Source of the DNA: UBA11606 sp049437325
Lineage (GTDB): Bacteria > Actinomycetota > Acidimicrobiia > Acidimicrobiales > Aldehydirespiratoraceae
Assembly (NCBI GenBank): GCA_049437325.1
Contig: JBMTIM010000003.1
Location: 1 to 64,000 of the forward strand
Length of the DNA: 64,000 nt
Reading direction: 5' to 3'
The notes under the pieces are model-generated. The model worked only from the letters and a program-made list of their open reading frames with translations, had not been told where the DNA came from and made no database searches. Shown here piece by piece: positions 50,500 to 60,338 of the stretch (positions are counted from its first letter, which is position 1; every line of letters begins with the position of its first letter). Position numbers and translations under genes: made by a program.

Positions 50500-50525
50500 G
50501 ATGGCTCGCAGACCCGGGAGGCCCA

Positions 50526-51917
50526 GTGCTCGACCACGAGCTGATCAACCGTACGTTGTCCACTGCGATGAGCACCGGCGGTGACTTCGCCGAAGTGTTC
50601 GTCGAAGACAAGCGCTCGTCGTCGGCGGTGCTCGACGACGGGCGGGTCGAAGAACTCACCAGTGGCCGCGACCGAGGTGCCGGTGTCCGGGTCGTCGTCG
50701 GCGACACGACCGGATTCGCGCACACTGCCGATCTCAGCGAGGCAGGCCTGCGCAGCGCGGCCGAGGCGGCGGCGACAGCTGCCCGCGGCGGTGGAGGCGG
50801 CGCCAAGACGATTGCCGTTTCTCCGATCGATGTTGCTCGCAGTGCACCGGCTCGCATCCCGCCCGAAGATGTCGCCAAGGCGACGAAGGTCGGTCTGTTG
50901 ACGCTGGCGAACGAGGCCGCTCGCAGCGAAGGAGCCGCCATCTCGCAGGTATCGGCCCGTTACGGCGATTCACGACGCCGAATTCTCGTCGCGAACAGCG
51001 ACGGGCTGCTTGCCGAGGACGACCAGGTTCGAACCCTGTTCAGTGTCTCGTGCGTCGCCACCGGCGACACCGGGTTGCAGACCGGTCGCGAGTCGACGGG
51101 CCGTACCGTCGGCTTCGAACTCTTCGAGGAAACCGATGTCGAAGACATGGGTCGTCGTGCCGCCCAGCGCGCCATCACCAAACTGGCGGCTCGACCGGCA
51201 CCCTCCGGAGCCATCCCGGTCGTGGTTGGCCCCGGTGGAGGCGGCGTCCTGTTCCACGAGGCGTGCGGCCACGGACTGGAAGCCGACCTCATCGCCAAGG
51301 GGGCATCGGTCTTTGCGAATCGCATCGGTGACGAGGTTGCGTCGCCGCTGGTCACACTCATCGACGACGGCACCATGGCCGGCGAGTGGGGCCACTTCGC
51401 CATCGACGACGAAGGGCGACCGGCGGCCCACAATGTGTTGATCCAAGACGGCGTGCTCACGGACTACATGTGGGATCAACTTCGGGCCCGCAAGCAGGGG
51501 CGTCCGAGCTCGGGGAATGGTCGGCGGCAGAGCTATCAGCACCTGCCGATGGTTCGGATGACCAACACGTACATCACCGCCGGCCACGATGATCCGGCCG
51601 ACATCATTGCGGCCACCGATCACGGCGTCTACGTCGCCCAACTGGGCGGCGGGCAGGTGAATACCGCCACCGGCGATTTCGTATTCGGTATGACCGAGGC
51701 GTATCTCATCGAAAATGGGGAGATCGCAGAACCGATCCGGGAGGGCAACCTGATCGGGAATGGACCCGAGGTGCTCACCCGGATCGACATGCTCGGCAAC
51801 GATTTCAAGATGGGTTCACCCGGAACGTGCGGCAAGGACGGTCAGGGTGTTCCGGTCGGTGATGGCACCCCGACCCTGCGGGTCACCAGCCTCACCGTCG
51901 GCGGCACCGCCGCCTGA
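50526..51917 (+). CDS. tldD: TldD metalloprotease
   Basis: 463 residues. The zinc motif H244-E245-ACG-H249 (HExxxH) is intact, followed by GLEADLIAKGASVFANRIGDEV. TldD is the catalytic subunit of the TldD-TldE protease, which processes microcin precursors, CcdA and other short unfolded substrates. The C-terminal GTCGKDGQGVPVGDGTPTL is conserved. A leadered promoter with GGGAGG precedes GTG 50526. Two TldE-type genes follow directly. Confidence 0.93.
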   Translation: MLDHELINRTLSTAMSTGGDFAEVFVEDKRSSSAVLDDGRVEELTSGRDRGAGVRVVVGDTTGFAHTADLSEAGLRSAAEAAATAARGGGGGAKTIAVSPIDVARSAPARIPPEDVAKATKVGLLTLANEAARSEGAAISQVSARYGDSRRRILVANSDGLLAEDDQVRTLFSVSCVATGDTGLQTGRESTGRTVGFELFEETDVEDMGRRAAQRAITKLAARPAPSGAIPVVVGPGGGGVLFHEACGHGLEADLIAKGASVFANRIGDEVASPLVTLIDDGTMAGEWGHFAIDDEGRPAAHNVLIQDGVLTDYMWDQLRARKQGRPSSGNGRRQSYQHLPMVRMTNTYITAGHDDPADIIAATDHGVYVAQLGGGQVNTATGDFVFGMTEAYLIENGEIAEPIREGNLIGNGPEVLTRIDMLGNDFKMGSPGTCGKDGQGVPVGDGTPTLRVTSLTVGGTAA

Positions 51918-51920
51918 TTC

Positions 51921-53264
51921 ATGGCTGAGCTTCTCGACATCGCGCACCGCGTCGTCGCGTGGGCCAACGACGGCGAACACATCGAGGCGTACGTGGTCCA
52001 CGAACGCGAAACCGAAGCCCGTGCGTACGACGGTTCGGTCGAGGCATTCACGAGCGCCGAGAGCCAAGGCATCGGTGTGCGGGTCGTCGTCGACGGCAAG
52101 CAGGGGTTTGCGTACGCCGGAACCCTCGATGACGATGCACTGCAGGAGACGCTTCGCGAAGCCCGCGACAACGCTGCGTTCGCCGAGCCCGACGAGTTCA
52201 ACGGTGTTGCCGAGCCCGATGGGGTCGCAGCCGTCGAACTGGAGCTGTACGCCCCTGGCCTCGACTCGTTCTCCACCGACGACAAGGTCGAGTTGGCAAT
52301 CGAACTCGAGCGGGCCACACTCGCCGCTGATCCGCGCATCTGCGGCATCGAGTCGGCCGAGTACATCGATTCCGTCTACGAATCGGCTGTCGCCACCAGC
52401 ACCGGCATCGCAGTGGTCGAGCGTGAAACGGGTTGCTACGTGTCGGCCTATGCGCTGGCGGAGGCCGATGGCGAGACCCAGACCGGTTTCGGTTTTTCGA
52501 TCGGCCGTGATCCGCGGACGCTCGATCCGGGGGCGGCTGCACGGGATGCCGCTGAACGTGCGACCCGACTGCTCGGCGCGTCCAAACCGGCAAGTGAGCG
52601 GCTCACGGTGGTCCTCGACCCGTGGGTCACAGCACAACTCCTCGGCATCGTCGGCCACACACTCACCGGTGAGGCGGTTGTGAAGGGCCGGTCGATGTTC
52701 GCCGAGCGGATGGGCGACATGGTGGCCCATCCCTCGATCACGTTGGTCGACGACCCGACCAACGCCGCTGCGTTCACCGCGACCGCCATCGACGGGGAGG
52801 GCCTTGCAACTCGCCGCACACCCCTCATCGACAACGGTGTTCTCACCGGGTTCCTGCACAACTCCTACTCAGGGCGACGCGCCGCAGTGACGTCGACCGG
52901 CTCAGCGGTTCGCGCCGGTTTCAAGAGCGCACCGGGGGTTGGCGCACAGGCGCTTGCGTTGGTTCCCGGTGACCGGTCGCAGGCAGAGTTGATCGCCGAC
53001 ATCGACAACGGCTTCCTCGTGCAGGGTGTGGCTGGGCTGCACTCCGGGGTCAATCCCGTGTCGGGTGACTTCAGTACCGGAGCCGAAGGTCTTCGTATCC
53101 GCAACGGGACCTTGGCCGAGCCGATTCGAGAAGTGACGATCGCTTCGACGGTGCAGCGACTGCTCCAAGACATCATTGCGATCGGTGACGATCTCGAGTG
53201 GCTTCCGATGAGTGCTGCCGGGGTCTCCTTGGTCGTCGGCGACGTCACGATGTCCGGCGCGTGA
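51921..53264 (+). CDS. TldE/PmbA-type subunit 1
   Basis: 447 residues of the TldD/TldE family without HExxxH, as expected for the non-catalytic TldE (PmbA) partner. GIGVRVVVDGKQGFAYAG, a Pro/Asp block with ARDNAAFAEPDEF, and GLHSGVNPVSGDFSTGAEGL near the C-terminus are typical. It begins 3 bp after tldD. It is closely related in sequence to the next gene, which indicates tandem duplication. Confidence 0.9.
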   Translation: MAELLDIAHRVVAWANDGEHIEAYVVHERETEARAYDGSVEAFTSAESQGIGVRVVVDGKQGFAYAGTLDDDALQETLREARDNAAFAEPDEFNGVAEPDGVAAVELELYAPGLDSFSTDDKVELAIELERATLAADPRICGIESAEYIDSVYESAVATSTGIAVVERETGCYVSAYALAEADGETQTGFGFSIGRDPRTLDPGAAARDAAERATRLLGASKPASERLTVVLDPWVTAQLLGIVGHTLTGEAVVKGRSMFAERMGDMVAHPSITLVDDPTNAAAFTATAIDGEGLATRRTPLIDNGVLTGFLHNSYSGRRAAVTSTGSAVRAGFKSAPGVGAQALALVPGDRSQAELIADIDNGFLVQGVAGLHSGVNPVSGDFSTGAEGLRIRNGTLAEPIREVTIASTVQRLLQDIIAIGDDLEWLPMSAAGVSLVVGDVTMSGA

Positions 53265-54619
53265 CGGTGCCCGAATCAACCCGCCTGGCCCGGCGCCTGG
53301 TGGGTCAGGCACAACCAGGTGAGCAGATCGAGGTCTGTGCCGGGTCGGCCGTGCGGACCGAGGTACGGGTTCACGGCGGGATGGTGGAATCGCTGACCGT
53401 GGCCGAGAGCCGTGGGGTTGGCGTGCGTGTGGTCGTCGATGGCCGAGAGGGATTCGCGCACGCCGGCACCTTCGATGCCGATGTGGTCGACGAACTCGTC
53501 GAGGAGGCACGTGACAACGCAGCTTTCGCCGAACCTGACGACCGAGTTGGGTTGGCCGAGCCCGACGGCGTCGCTGCGGTCGACCTCGACCCGTGGGACG
53601 ACCGGATCGCGTCGACCAGCGTCGACGACAAGCTTGCGCTGGCGGTGGAACTCGAACGGGCCACGATCGGGGCCGACCGGCGGGTGCGGAACGTGCGCAC
53701 GTCCCTCTACGCCGACACCCGCGCCGAGAGCGCCATCGTCAGTTCGTTGGGCATCGACGGTTGGGACCGCGGCAGCTCCTGCTCACTGTCGACGAGTGCC
53801 TTGATCGACGACCCGGATGGCTCGACCCGAACAGGTGGAGCCGTCGACGCTGCCGGAGCGCCGCAGGATCTCGACGTCGAGAACGTCGCCCGACTCGCCG
53901 TCGAGCGGGGTGTGCAGCTCATCGGAGCTGGCCCACCGACCACCGGTCGTCCGATGGTCGTGCTCGAACCACGGTTCGCAGCAACCATGCTCGGCATCGT
54001 CGCCGGCATGCTGTCGGGCGAGCGAGTGGTGAAGGGCCGAACGCCCTTTGCCGATCGGTTGGGCGAAGCGGTTGCTGCGGCAGCACTTTCGGTCATGGAT
54101 GACCCCATCGATCCGGAGTCGTTGTCGGCATCGTCGTTCGACGGTGAAGGGATTGCGTGTCGTCGCGTCCCGTTGATCACCGGTGGCGTACTCGACGGCT
54201 TCTTGCACGACAGCCGAAGTGCCCGCGGACTCGACACGGTCACGACTGGCTCGGCGTTGCGAGGTGTGAGAGGCACGCCGAGTCCGGGCCACCGTTCGCT
54301 CTCGGTTGCACCGGGTGAGGGCGACCTCGAGCGTTTCATCTCGTCGATCGACGACGGTCTGCTCGTCGCCAGCCTCCAGGGTCTGCACTCGGGGGTCAAT
54401 GCGGTGAGTGGCGACCTCAGCGTGGGTGTCGAGGGAGTGATGATCCGCAACGGCCAGCTCGCCGAGCCGATTCGCGAAGGCACGCTGGCGGGGGCGATCC
54501 CGCGAGTGCTGCTCGACATTGCGGCCGTCGGAGCCGATCTCGAGCGCCTCCCCGGCGGATCGTTGGTGCCGACGCTCGTGCTCGAGGGACTCACCCTCGG
54601 TGGCGGATCTGCTGCGTAG
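53261..54619 (+). CDS. TldE/PmbA-type subunit 2 (tandem paralogue)
   Basis: 452 residues from GTG 53261, overlapping the preceding stop by 4 nt. GVGVRVVVDGREGFAHAG, ARDNAAFAEPDDR and GLHSGVNAVSGDLSVGVEG correspond block for block to its neighbour, with many substitutions elsewhere. It also lacks HExxxH. Most bacteria have one TldE, so a second one could allow two alternative TldD-TldE assemblies or a three-part complex. Confidence 0.88.
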   Translation: MTVPESTRLARRLVGQAQPGEQIEVCAGSAVRTEVRVHGGMVESLTVAESRGVGVRVVVDGREGFAHAGTFDADVVDELVEEARDNAAFAEPDDRVGLAEPDGVAAVDLDPWDDRIASTSVDDKLALAVELERATIGADRRVRNVRTSLYADTRAESAIVSSLGIDGWDRGSSCSLSTSALIDDPDGSTRTGGAVDAAGAPQDLDVENVARLAVERGVQLIGAGPPTTGRPMVVLEPRFAATMLGIVAGMLSGERVVKGRTPFADRLGEAVAAAALSVMDDPIDPESLSASSFDGEGIACRRVPLITGGVLDGFLHDSRSARGLDTVTTGSALRGVRGTPSPGHRSLSVAPGEGDLERFISSIDDGLLVASLQGLHSGVNAVSGDLSVGVEGVMIRNGQLAEPIREGTLAGAIPRVLLDIAAVGADLERLPGGSLVPTLVLEGLTLGGGSAA

Positions 54620-54631
54620 CCTCGTCATCGC

Positions 54632-55435
54632 ATGCCGATCCTGCACGCCATCGTCCTGGGTATCGTTCAGGGGCTCTCGGAGTTTCTTCCGATCTCCAGC
54701 AGTGGGCACCTCGAACTCACGAGATGGGCCTTCGGCTGGGACTCGTTGCCCGATGATCTTGAGCGGCCGTTCGATGTCGCAGTGCATCTCGGCACGCTGG
54801 TTGGCGCAGTGGCGTACCTGCGTCACGACGTGGTGAAGTACCTGCGTGCCGGGCTCGCCCCGCTTCGTGGCGCAGCCTTGGGGGTCGACGGCCGGATCGC
54901 GTGGTTCCTCGCAGTGAGTGCCGTGCCCGCCGCCAGTGCCGGGGTGGTCGCCGACAGCCTGCTCGACGACCTCGATCACATCTGGCTGATCGCGGTGATG
55001 TTGATCGTGTTCGGCTTGGTCCTGCTGATTGCCGATCGCAGACCTGAGCGACGCGCCCTGCGCGAGTTCCGGTTGCGTGATGCGCTGATGATGGGGTTCG
55101 GTCAGGCGTTGGCGCTGCAGCCGGGGGTGAGTCGGAGCGGTGCCACGCTCACCGTCAGCCGGATGCTGGGATTCGAACGCGAAGCGGCTGCCCGACTCGT
55201 GTTCTTGATGAGTCTTCCCATCGTGGGCGGGGCCGGGGTCTACTCCCTCCTCGATGCCTCCATCCCGGCTGACTTCTGGGCGCCGTTCCTGTGGGGTATG
55301 GCCAGTTCGGCATTCACCGGTTGTGTTGGCGTGTGGGGTATGGTGCGTTTGGTCAACACGCGTTCGTTCACTCCGTTCGTGATCTACCGGGTCGCAGTCG
55401 GTCTTGTCGTGTTGATCGTGGTGGCGATTGGCTGA
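54632..55435 (+). CDS. uppP: Undecaprenyl-diphosphate phosphatase
   Basis: A 267-residue membrane phosphatase (BacA family) recycling undecaprenyl pyrophosphate for cell-wall synthesis and giving bacitracin tolerance. GIVQGLSEFLPISSSGHL and LQPGVSRSGATLTVSRML are the two active-site motifs, intact. A TAGCCT box (54617-54622) overlaps the stop of the tldE paralogue and lies 9 nt before ATG 54632. Confidence 0.94.
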   Translation: MPILHAIVLGIVQGLSEFLPISSSGHLELTRWAFGWDSLPDDLERPFDVAVHLGTLVGAVAYLRHDVVKYLRAGLAPLRGAALGVDGRIAWFLAVSAVPAASAGVVADSLLDDLDHIWLIAVMLIVFGLVLLIADRRPERRALREFRLRDALMMGFGQALALQPGVSRSGATLTVSRMLGFEREAAARLVFLMSLPIVGGAGVYSLLDASIPADFWAPFLWGMASSAFTGCVGVWGMVRLVNTRSFTPFVIYRVAVGLVVLIVVAIG

Positions 55436-55517
55436 CCGTTTGCGAGCGAGACGGTCGATCATCCAACGGTCTTGGCCCCGGTGTTGCGGCGGCGTACATG
55501 GCGCACGGCGCCTGTCG

Positions 55518-56168
55518 TCAGCCCTGGTTCAGCGCCGGCCGCATGATCGCGACGACGGTGCCGCCGGTGCCGAGTGCTGCGACGAGGTCGCGGGTGTTGC
55601 GCTCTGGGACGGCCACCGTGATCATGTCGTCGTGGCGGTTCAGAACTCTGGCGCCGTCGACCGCGACCCGGTTGGTGGTGAGGTCGTACAGTCGGACGAC
55701 GTCACCGGCGACGGCCTCGGTGTCGTCTGCCGGGATGGTGAAGGCAAGATGGTCATCGGGAAGGACCGCAGCCAAGCCCGAGCCCGCCTCACGGTCCACT
55801 CGTGACGATCGGAGAATCTCCCCGACGGCAAGGTCCACCATCGTGCGGGCACCGGGTTCGATATCGGTCAAGGCATCGGGGGGCCGGAGGCCAGCAGGAA
55901 CCGGCATCGCAGTGATCGATGCTGGGCCGAGCAGTTCGCCGGCAGGGATGTCGGCGGCGGCAACGAGCACGCTTCCGGTCGTGGTCCAGGCGGCCTCGGC
56001 GTCGGCAGCCCTGTCGTGCGCTCGCTCGAGTGTTGCTGCGACCACGAGGGCGATCGTGACCACGGCCGCGATCCGAAGGAGTCGGTAGCGGGCCGCAGCC
56101 GTGCGCAACCGTCCTGCGACGGTGATGTGAAGCGGTGTGGGCAGGGACGGACGCGGGGGTACGACCAC
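55518..56168 (-). CDS. SAF-domain protein (CpaB/FlgA-like)
   Basis: 216 residues. A membrane segment (about 25-45) is followed by an SAF domain starting VLVAAADIPAGELLGPASI, as in the Flp-pilus protein CpaB. The rest is an extracytoplasmic beta domain. GTG 56168 is chosen because GCGAGG lies 9 nt upstream; TTG 56177 would add three residues. There are no pilus genes in the window, so a pilus role is unproven. Confidence 0.78.
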   Translation of the reverse strand: MVVPPRPSLPTPLHITVAGRLRTAAARYRLLRIAAVVTIALVVAATLERAHDRAADAEAAWTTTGSVLVAAADIPAGELLGPASITAMPVPAGLRPPDALTDIEPGARTMVDLAVGEILRSSRVDREAGSGLAAVLPDDHLAFTIPADDTEAVAGDVVRLYDLTTNRVAVDGARVLNRHDDMITVAVPERNTRDLVAALGTGGTVVAIMRPALNQG

Positions 56169-56224
56169 AGGAGACAACCTCGCAGATTCGAGAACGGATC
56201 GGGGGAGGTGTCGATCGGATGTCG

Positions 56225-56569
56225 TCAGTCGGCGGACGACGAGCTGCTCGAGGTGTTGGAGGCTTTCGTCGCAGTGGTGGAAGCGCTCGTCGTGGACGCC
56301 GAGGAACCCGACGACTCGGAACCCGACGACTCGGAACCCGACGACTCGGTCGATGACCGCTGGGACGATGAGCCGTGGTCGTTCTTGTAGAAGCCGTCAC
56401 CCTTGAACGCGATGCCGACCTTGGAGAACACCTTCTTCACCTCGGCTCCACACACGTCGGTATCGCCATCGTGGGTTCGCGGGCAGACCGTGAGGGTGTC
56501 CTCGGCAAAGGACTGCCACATCTCGAACATCTCGCCGGTGCGTTCACACCGATAGTCGTAGGTCGGCAC
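56225..56569 (-). CDS. FmdB-family protein with degenerate zinc ribbon
   Basis: 114 residues from GTG 56569, with TATCCT 7 nt upstream (minus 56577-56582). The FmdB start PTYDYRCERTGEMFE lacks the second Cys of the first CxxC, which reads C-E-R-T. The second pair is stretched (C-P-R...DVCG). VFSKVGIAFKGDGFYKND is conserved. The last ~45 residues are nearly all Ser, Thr, Ala, Gly and Glu, including the repeat SSGSE. FmdB proteins are small regulators of unclear action. Zinc binding is doubtful here. Confidence 0.85.
   Translation of the reverse strand: MPTYDYRCERTGEMFEMWQSFAEDTLTVCPRTHDGDTDVCGAEVKKVFSKVGIAFKGDGFYKNDHGSSSQRSSTESSGSESSGSESSGSSASTTSASTTATKASNTSSSSSSAD
56311..56350. repeat. 15-bp tandem repeat in FmdB C-terminus
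   Basis: GACGACTCGGAACCC occurs twice in full (56311-56325 and 56326-56340) and then for its first 10 bp (56341-56350). It encodes the in-frame SSGSE repeat, so slippage changes tail length by five residues without a frameshift. Confidence 0.8.
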
Positions 56570-56576
56570 GAGTCGG

Positions 56577-56582
56577 AGGATA
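56577..56582 (-). promoter_or_regulatory. -10 box TATCCT (leaderless, fmdB-like)
   Basis: Minus-strand TATCCT ends 7 nt before GTG 56569. Confidence 0.5.
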
Positions 56583-56607
56583 CCGGTACCGGCGGTGCTC
56601 GGCACCG

Positions 56608-56613
56608 TACGAT
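56608..56613 (+). promoter_or_regulatory. -10 box TACGAT (leaderless, plsY)
   Basis: TACGAT ends 6 nt before ATG 56620. It and the fmdB-like -10 box share a 50-bp divergent region. Confidence 0.5.
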
Positions 56614-56619
56614 GAGGCC

Positions 56620-57192
56620 ATGTGGTTGGCTGTCGGGCTCGTTGCCGCCTATCTGGTCGGGACCTTTCCGACCGCGCTGTGGCTCGGCCGTCGGGCGGGT
56701 GTGGATCCAACGAAGGCCGGCTCTGGGAATCCAGGTGCATCGAACGTCTACCGACTGTCGGGAAAGCGGATCGGTGTGTTGGTTGGCGTCATCGATGCGC
56801 TGAAGGGGGTGATCCCTGTCGCCATTGCGCTCGTGCTCGCCGGCAGAGGCGAGGCACATGCGGTCTGGATCGCTGCCGTTGCGGGTCACGTCTGGCCCTT
56901 CTACCGGCGCTTTCGTGGTGGAAAGGGCGTGGCGACGGCGGGCGGTGGCGGCCTGGTTCTCTCACCGCTGGTTGGGCTTGCGTGTGCCGTCCTCTTCTTC
57001 TCGGTGGTGAAGCTGGGGCGGGTCGCAGCCGTGGGCTCCCTCTCGATCGCGCTCGGCTATCCGATCATGATCTTCGCAATCGGTCGCTCCGGCTGGGAGG
57101 TCGCCGTCGGTGCTGGGGTCGCATCGATCGTCGTCGTTCGCCATCAGGCCAACATCAGGCGGATCATCGGTCGGTCCGAGCAACAGGTCTGA
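56620..57192 (+). CDS. plsY: Acyl-phosphate glycerol-3-phosphate acyltransferase
   Basis: A 190-residue membrane acyltransferase that makes lysophosphatidate from acyl phosphate and glycerol 3-phosphate. KAGSGNPGASNVYRLSG (about 32-48) and GHVWPFYRRFRGGKGVAT (about 89-106) are the conserved PlsY cytoplasmic motifs. The C-terminal RHQANIRRIIG is also typical. It has five membrane segments. It is the first gene of the plus-strand run to galU. Confidence 0.94.
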   Translation: MWLAVGLVAAYLVGTFPTALWLGRRAGVDPTKAGSGNPGASNVYRLSGKRIGVLVGVIDALKGVIPVAIALVLAGRGEAHAVWIAAVAGHVWPFYRRFRGGKGVATAGGGGLVLSPLVGLACAVLFFSVVKLGRVAAVGSLSIALGYPIMIFAIGRSGWEVAVGAGVASIVVVRHQANIRRIIGRSEQQV

Positions 57193-57231
57193 CCCCCGAT
57201 CGCCGCTCATCGTTCGAGAGGTGTCTTTTCC

Positions 57232-58113
57232 ATGACCGCTGCTTGCGTCCGCACTGCTGTGATCCCCGCCGCCGGCCTCGGGACTCGCTTTCTTCCCGCC
57301 ACCAAAGCGGTGCCCAAGGAGTTGCTCACCGTGGTGGACCGGCCGGCGATCCAGTGGGTTGTCGAGGAGGCCGTTGCGGCCGGTATCGACGAGATCGTGA
57401 TCGTCACGAGCCCGCACAAGAAACCGATCGAAGACCACTTTGCCCAGATGACCGACCTCGAATCGGCCCTCGAAGAACGGGGGGAATCGGAGCTACTCGC
57501 TCGGGTTCGACACGTCAGCGAGCTTGCCAACGTCCGCTTCGTGTCGCAGGCGTCGCCGCTCGGTCTCGGCCACGCAATTTCGATGGCAGCCCCTCACGTC
57601 GGAGACGAGCCGTTCGCCGTGCTCCTACCCGACGAACTGTTCCCCGACGAGGGTCACACGGTCCGGCGGATGATCGACGTCGCCGAGTCGGTGGGGGGGT
57701 CGGTGGTCTCGCTGACAGAAGCCGTGGGCGAAGAGATCACGAAGTACGGCTGCGCCGGCTACTCGACGCGTGATGGCGCAGTGGTCGTTGTCGATCGACT
57801 CGTCGAGAAGCCTGTGTTCGAGCGTGCCCCGTCGAACCTGCGGATCAACGGTCGGTATGTGCTCACCCCCGACATCTTCGACAAGCTTGCCTGCACCGAG
57901 CCTGGCCGGGGTGGCGAGATACAGCTCACCGACGCGCTGGCCCTGCAGATCGGTGACGGCGGGTTGCGCGGTCTGGTTGTCGACGACATGGGTTTCGACA
58001 CCGGGCGCAGGGTCGACTGGCTGCGAGCCAACGTCGAATTGTCGCTGCGAGGAACTGACGGGTCTGCCGTCGCGGTGATGCTCGAAGCGGCTCTGGAGTC
58101 AAACGGCTTCTAG
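57232..58113 (+). CDS. galU: UTP-glucose-1-phosphate uridylyltransferase
   Basis: 293 residues, making UDP-glucose for cell-wall and storage polysaccharides. AVIPAAGLGTRFLPATKAVPKE is the nucleotide-binding start, and PLGLGHAI, KYGCAGY, VEKPVFERAPSNLRINGRYVL and GGEIQLTDAL follow in standard order. GAGAGG (57210-57215) lies ahead of ATG 57232. It is followed 9 bp later by moeA/glp, the same galU-glp order as in mycobacteria. Confidence 0.95.
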   Translation: MTAACVRTAVIPAAGLGTRFLPATKAVPKELLTVVDRPAIQWVVEEAVAAGIDEIVIVTSPHKKPIEDHFAQMTDLESALEERGESELLARVRHVSELANVRFVSQASPLGLGHAISMAAPHVGDEPFAVLLPDELFPDEGHTVRRMIDVAESVGGSVVSLTEAVGEEITKYGCAGYSTRDGAVVVVDRLVEKPVFERAPSNLRINGRYVLTPDIFDKLACTEPGRGGEIQLTDALALQIGDGGLRGLVVDDMGFDTGRRVDWLRANVELSLRGTDGSAVAVMLEAALESNGF

Positions 58114-58116
58114 TCT
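58111..58116 (+). promoter_or_regulatory. -10 box TAGTCT (leaderless, moeA/glp)
   Basis: TAGTCT begins at the galU stop codon and ends 6 nt before GTG 58123. Confidence 0.5.
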
Positions 58117-58122
58117 GGGGGG

Positions 58123-59325
58123 GTGCTCCCGCTCGACGAAGCCCGCCAACACGTTCTCGATCGCGTTGCTCGGCTGGAGCCGATCGAGGTGCCGATCGCT
58201 GATGCGGGTGGCCTCGTGCTGGCTGCCGATGTCGTGGCTGCGGAGCTGGTACCTCCATTCGCCAACACGGCGATGGACGGGTTTGCCGTGCAGGCCGCCG
58301 ACACCCATGGCGCGCCGGTGACGCTCCAAGTGATCGGGACCATCGCAGCGGGATCGACGCTCGATGGTGAGGTCGGTCCCGGGCAGGCGGCGCGGATCAT
58401 GACCGGTGCACCAATGCCGGCCGGCGCAGACGCTGTGGTGATGGTCGAGCGCACTTCGCTCGACGAAGCAGCGGGCACGGTCGAGATCCACATCACTGTG
58501 GATGTCGGGAACCACGTTCGCGGCGCCGGTGAGGACGTGCAGCCCGGTGATCTGCTCTTCCCGGCGGGAACGCGACTGACCGCCGGTCATCTCGGCGTGT
58601 TGGCCAGCGTCGGCGTGTACACCGTCTCGGTGGTTCGTCGGCCGCGAATCGGTGTGATCTCCACTGGCGATGAACTGGTCGATGACGGCCGGCCACTGTT
58701 GCCCGGTGAAATCCGCGACTCGAACCGACGCACGCTGTTGACACTTGTGGCCGAGGCGGGCTGGGATGCAGTTGACCTTGGGATCGCCGTCGACGAACCC
58801 GACGCGATCCGAACCGCCTTTCTCGCCGGGGCGGCGTCTTGCGATGCGATCCTCAGCTCCGGGGGCGTGTCGATGGGAGCCTTCGACTATGTGAAGGTCG
58901 TGCTCGACGAGATCGGTGATATGCGGTGGATGCAGATCGCGATCAAACCCGCCAAGCCGTTCGCCTTCGGTCTTGTCGGCACAACACCGGTGTTCGGGTT
59001 GCCGGGCAACCCCGTGTCGTCGATGGTGTCGTTCGAGCTTCTGGCTCGCCCGGCGATCGGGTTCATGGCCGGCGACGACGACACGGCGCTGGGCCTGCTC
59101 CGAGCGGTCAGCGAAGACACGCTCGAGCATCCCGGCGATGGCAAGGTTCATTTCCTTCGGGTGGAGGGCCGAGTTGACGAAACCGGTCGGTGGCATGTTC
59201 GGCGAGCCGGCGGGCAGGGCTCGCATCAACTGACTGCGATGGCTCGGGCCGACGCACTGGCGCTCGTCCCCGACGGTGTCGACATTGCGCCGGGCGACGA
59301 GGTCCAGATTCTGCCCCTCCGGTAG
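58123..59325 (+). CDS. moeA: MoeA-family molybdopterin molybdotransferase (Glp-like)
   Basis: 400 residues with the full gephyrin-E/MoeA architecture: NTAMDGFAV near residue 48, RIMTGAPMPAGADAVVMVE, ISTGDELVDDG, EIRDSNRRTLL, SSGGVSMGAFDYVK and FGLPGNPVSSMVSFE. It inserts molybdate into adenylated molybdopterin. Position directly after galU and a SepX/GlpR-like gene downstream match the mycobacterial and corynebacterial Glp locus, where the MoeA-like protein also binds FtsZ and the divisome. Sequence alone does not separate the roles, and the adjacent moaA-moaC favours a real cofactor function too. Confidence 0.92.
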   Translation: MLPLDEARQHVLDRVARLEPIEVPIADAGGLVLAADVVAAELVPPFANTAMDGFAVQAADTHGAPVTLQVIGTIAAGSTLDGEVGPGQAARIMTGAPMPAGADAVVMVERTSLDEAAGTVEIHITVDVGNHVRGAGEDVQPGDLLFPAGTRLTAGHLGVLASVGVYTVSVVRRPRIGVISTGDELVDDGRPLLPGEIRDSNRRTLLTLVAEAGWDAVDLGIAVDEPDAIRTAFLAGAASCDAILSSGGVSMGAFDYVKVVLDEIGDMRWMQIAIKPAKPFAFGLVGTTPVFGLPGNPVSSMVSFELLARPAIGFMAGDDDTALGLLRAVSEDTLEHPGDGKVHFLRVEGRVDETGRWHVRRAGGQGSHQLTAMARADALALVPDGVDIAPGDEVQILPLR

Positions 59326-59328
59326 CCT
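59323..59328 (+). promoter_or_regulatory. -10 box TAGCCT (leaderless, moaA)
   Basis: TAGCCT begins at the moeA stop codon and ends 6 nt before ATG 59335. Confidence 0.5.
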
Positions 59329-59334
59329 TGGCCC

Positions 59335-60318
<984 letters not shown>

Positions 60319-60326
60319 GTACCCCG

Positions 60327-60332
60327 TAGACT
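60327..60332 (+). promoter_or_regulatory. -10 box TAGACT (leaderless, moaC)
   Basis: TAGACT ends 6 nt before ATG 60339. Confidence 0.45.
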
Positions 60333-60338
60333 TCGCCC

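Noticed and set aside
55434..55456. GACCGT...ACGGTC hairpin between uppP and the SAF gene as a terminator
   Set aside because: Six-pair stem with an 11-nt loop and no T-tract; too weak to call.
53783..55462. 559-codon open frame on the minus strand
   Set aside because: Antisense to the second TldE paralogue and uppP; His/Arg/Asp-rich with no family features.
59200..59334. Molybdenum-cofactor riboswitch ahead of moaA
   Set aside because: moaA starts 10 bp after moeA with a leaderless -10 box, leaving no room for a structured leader.
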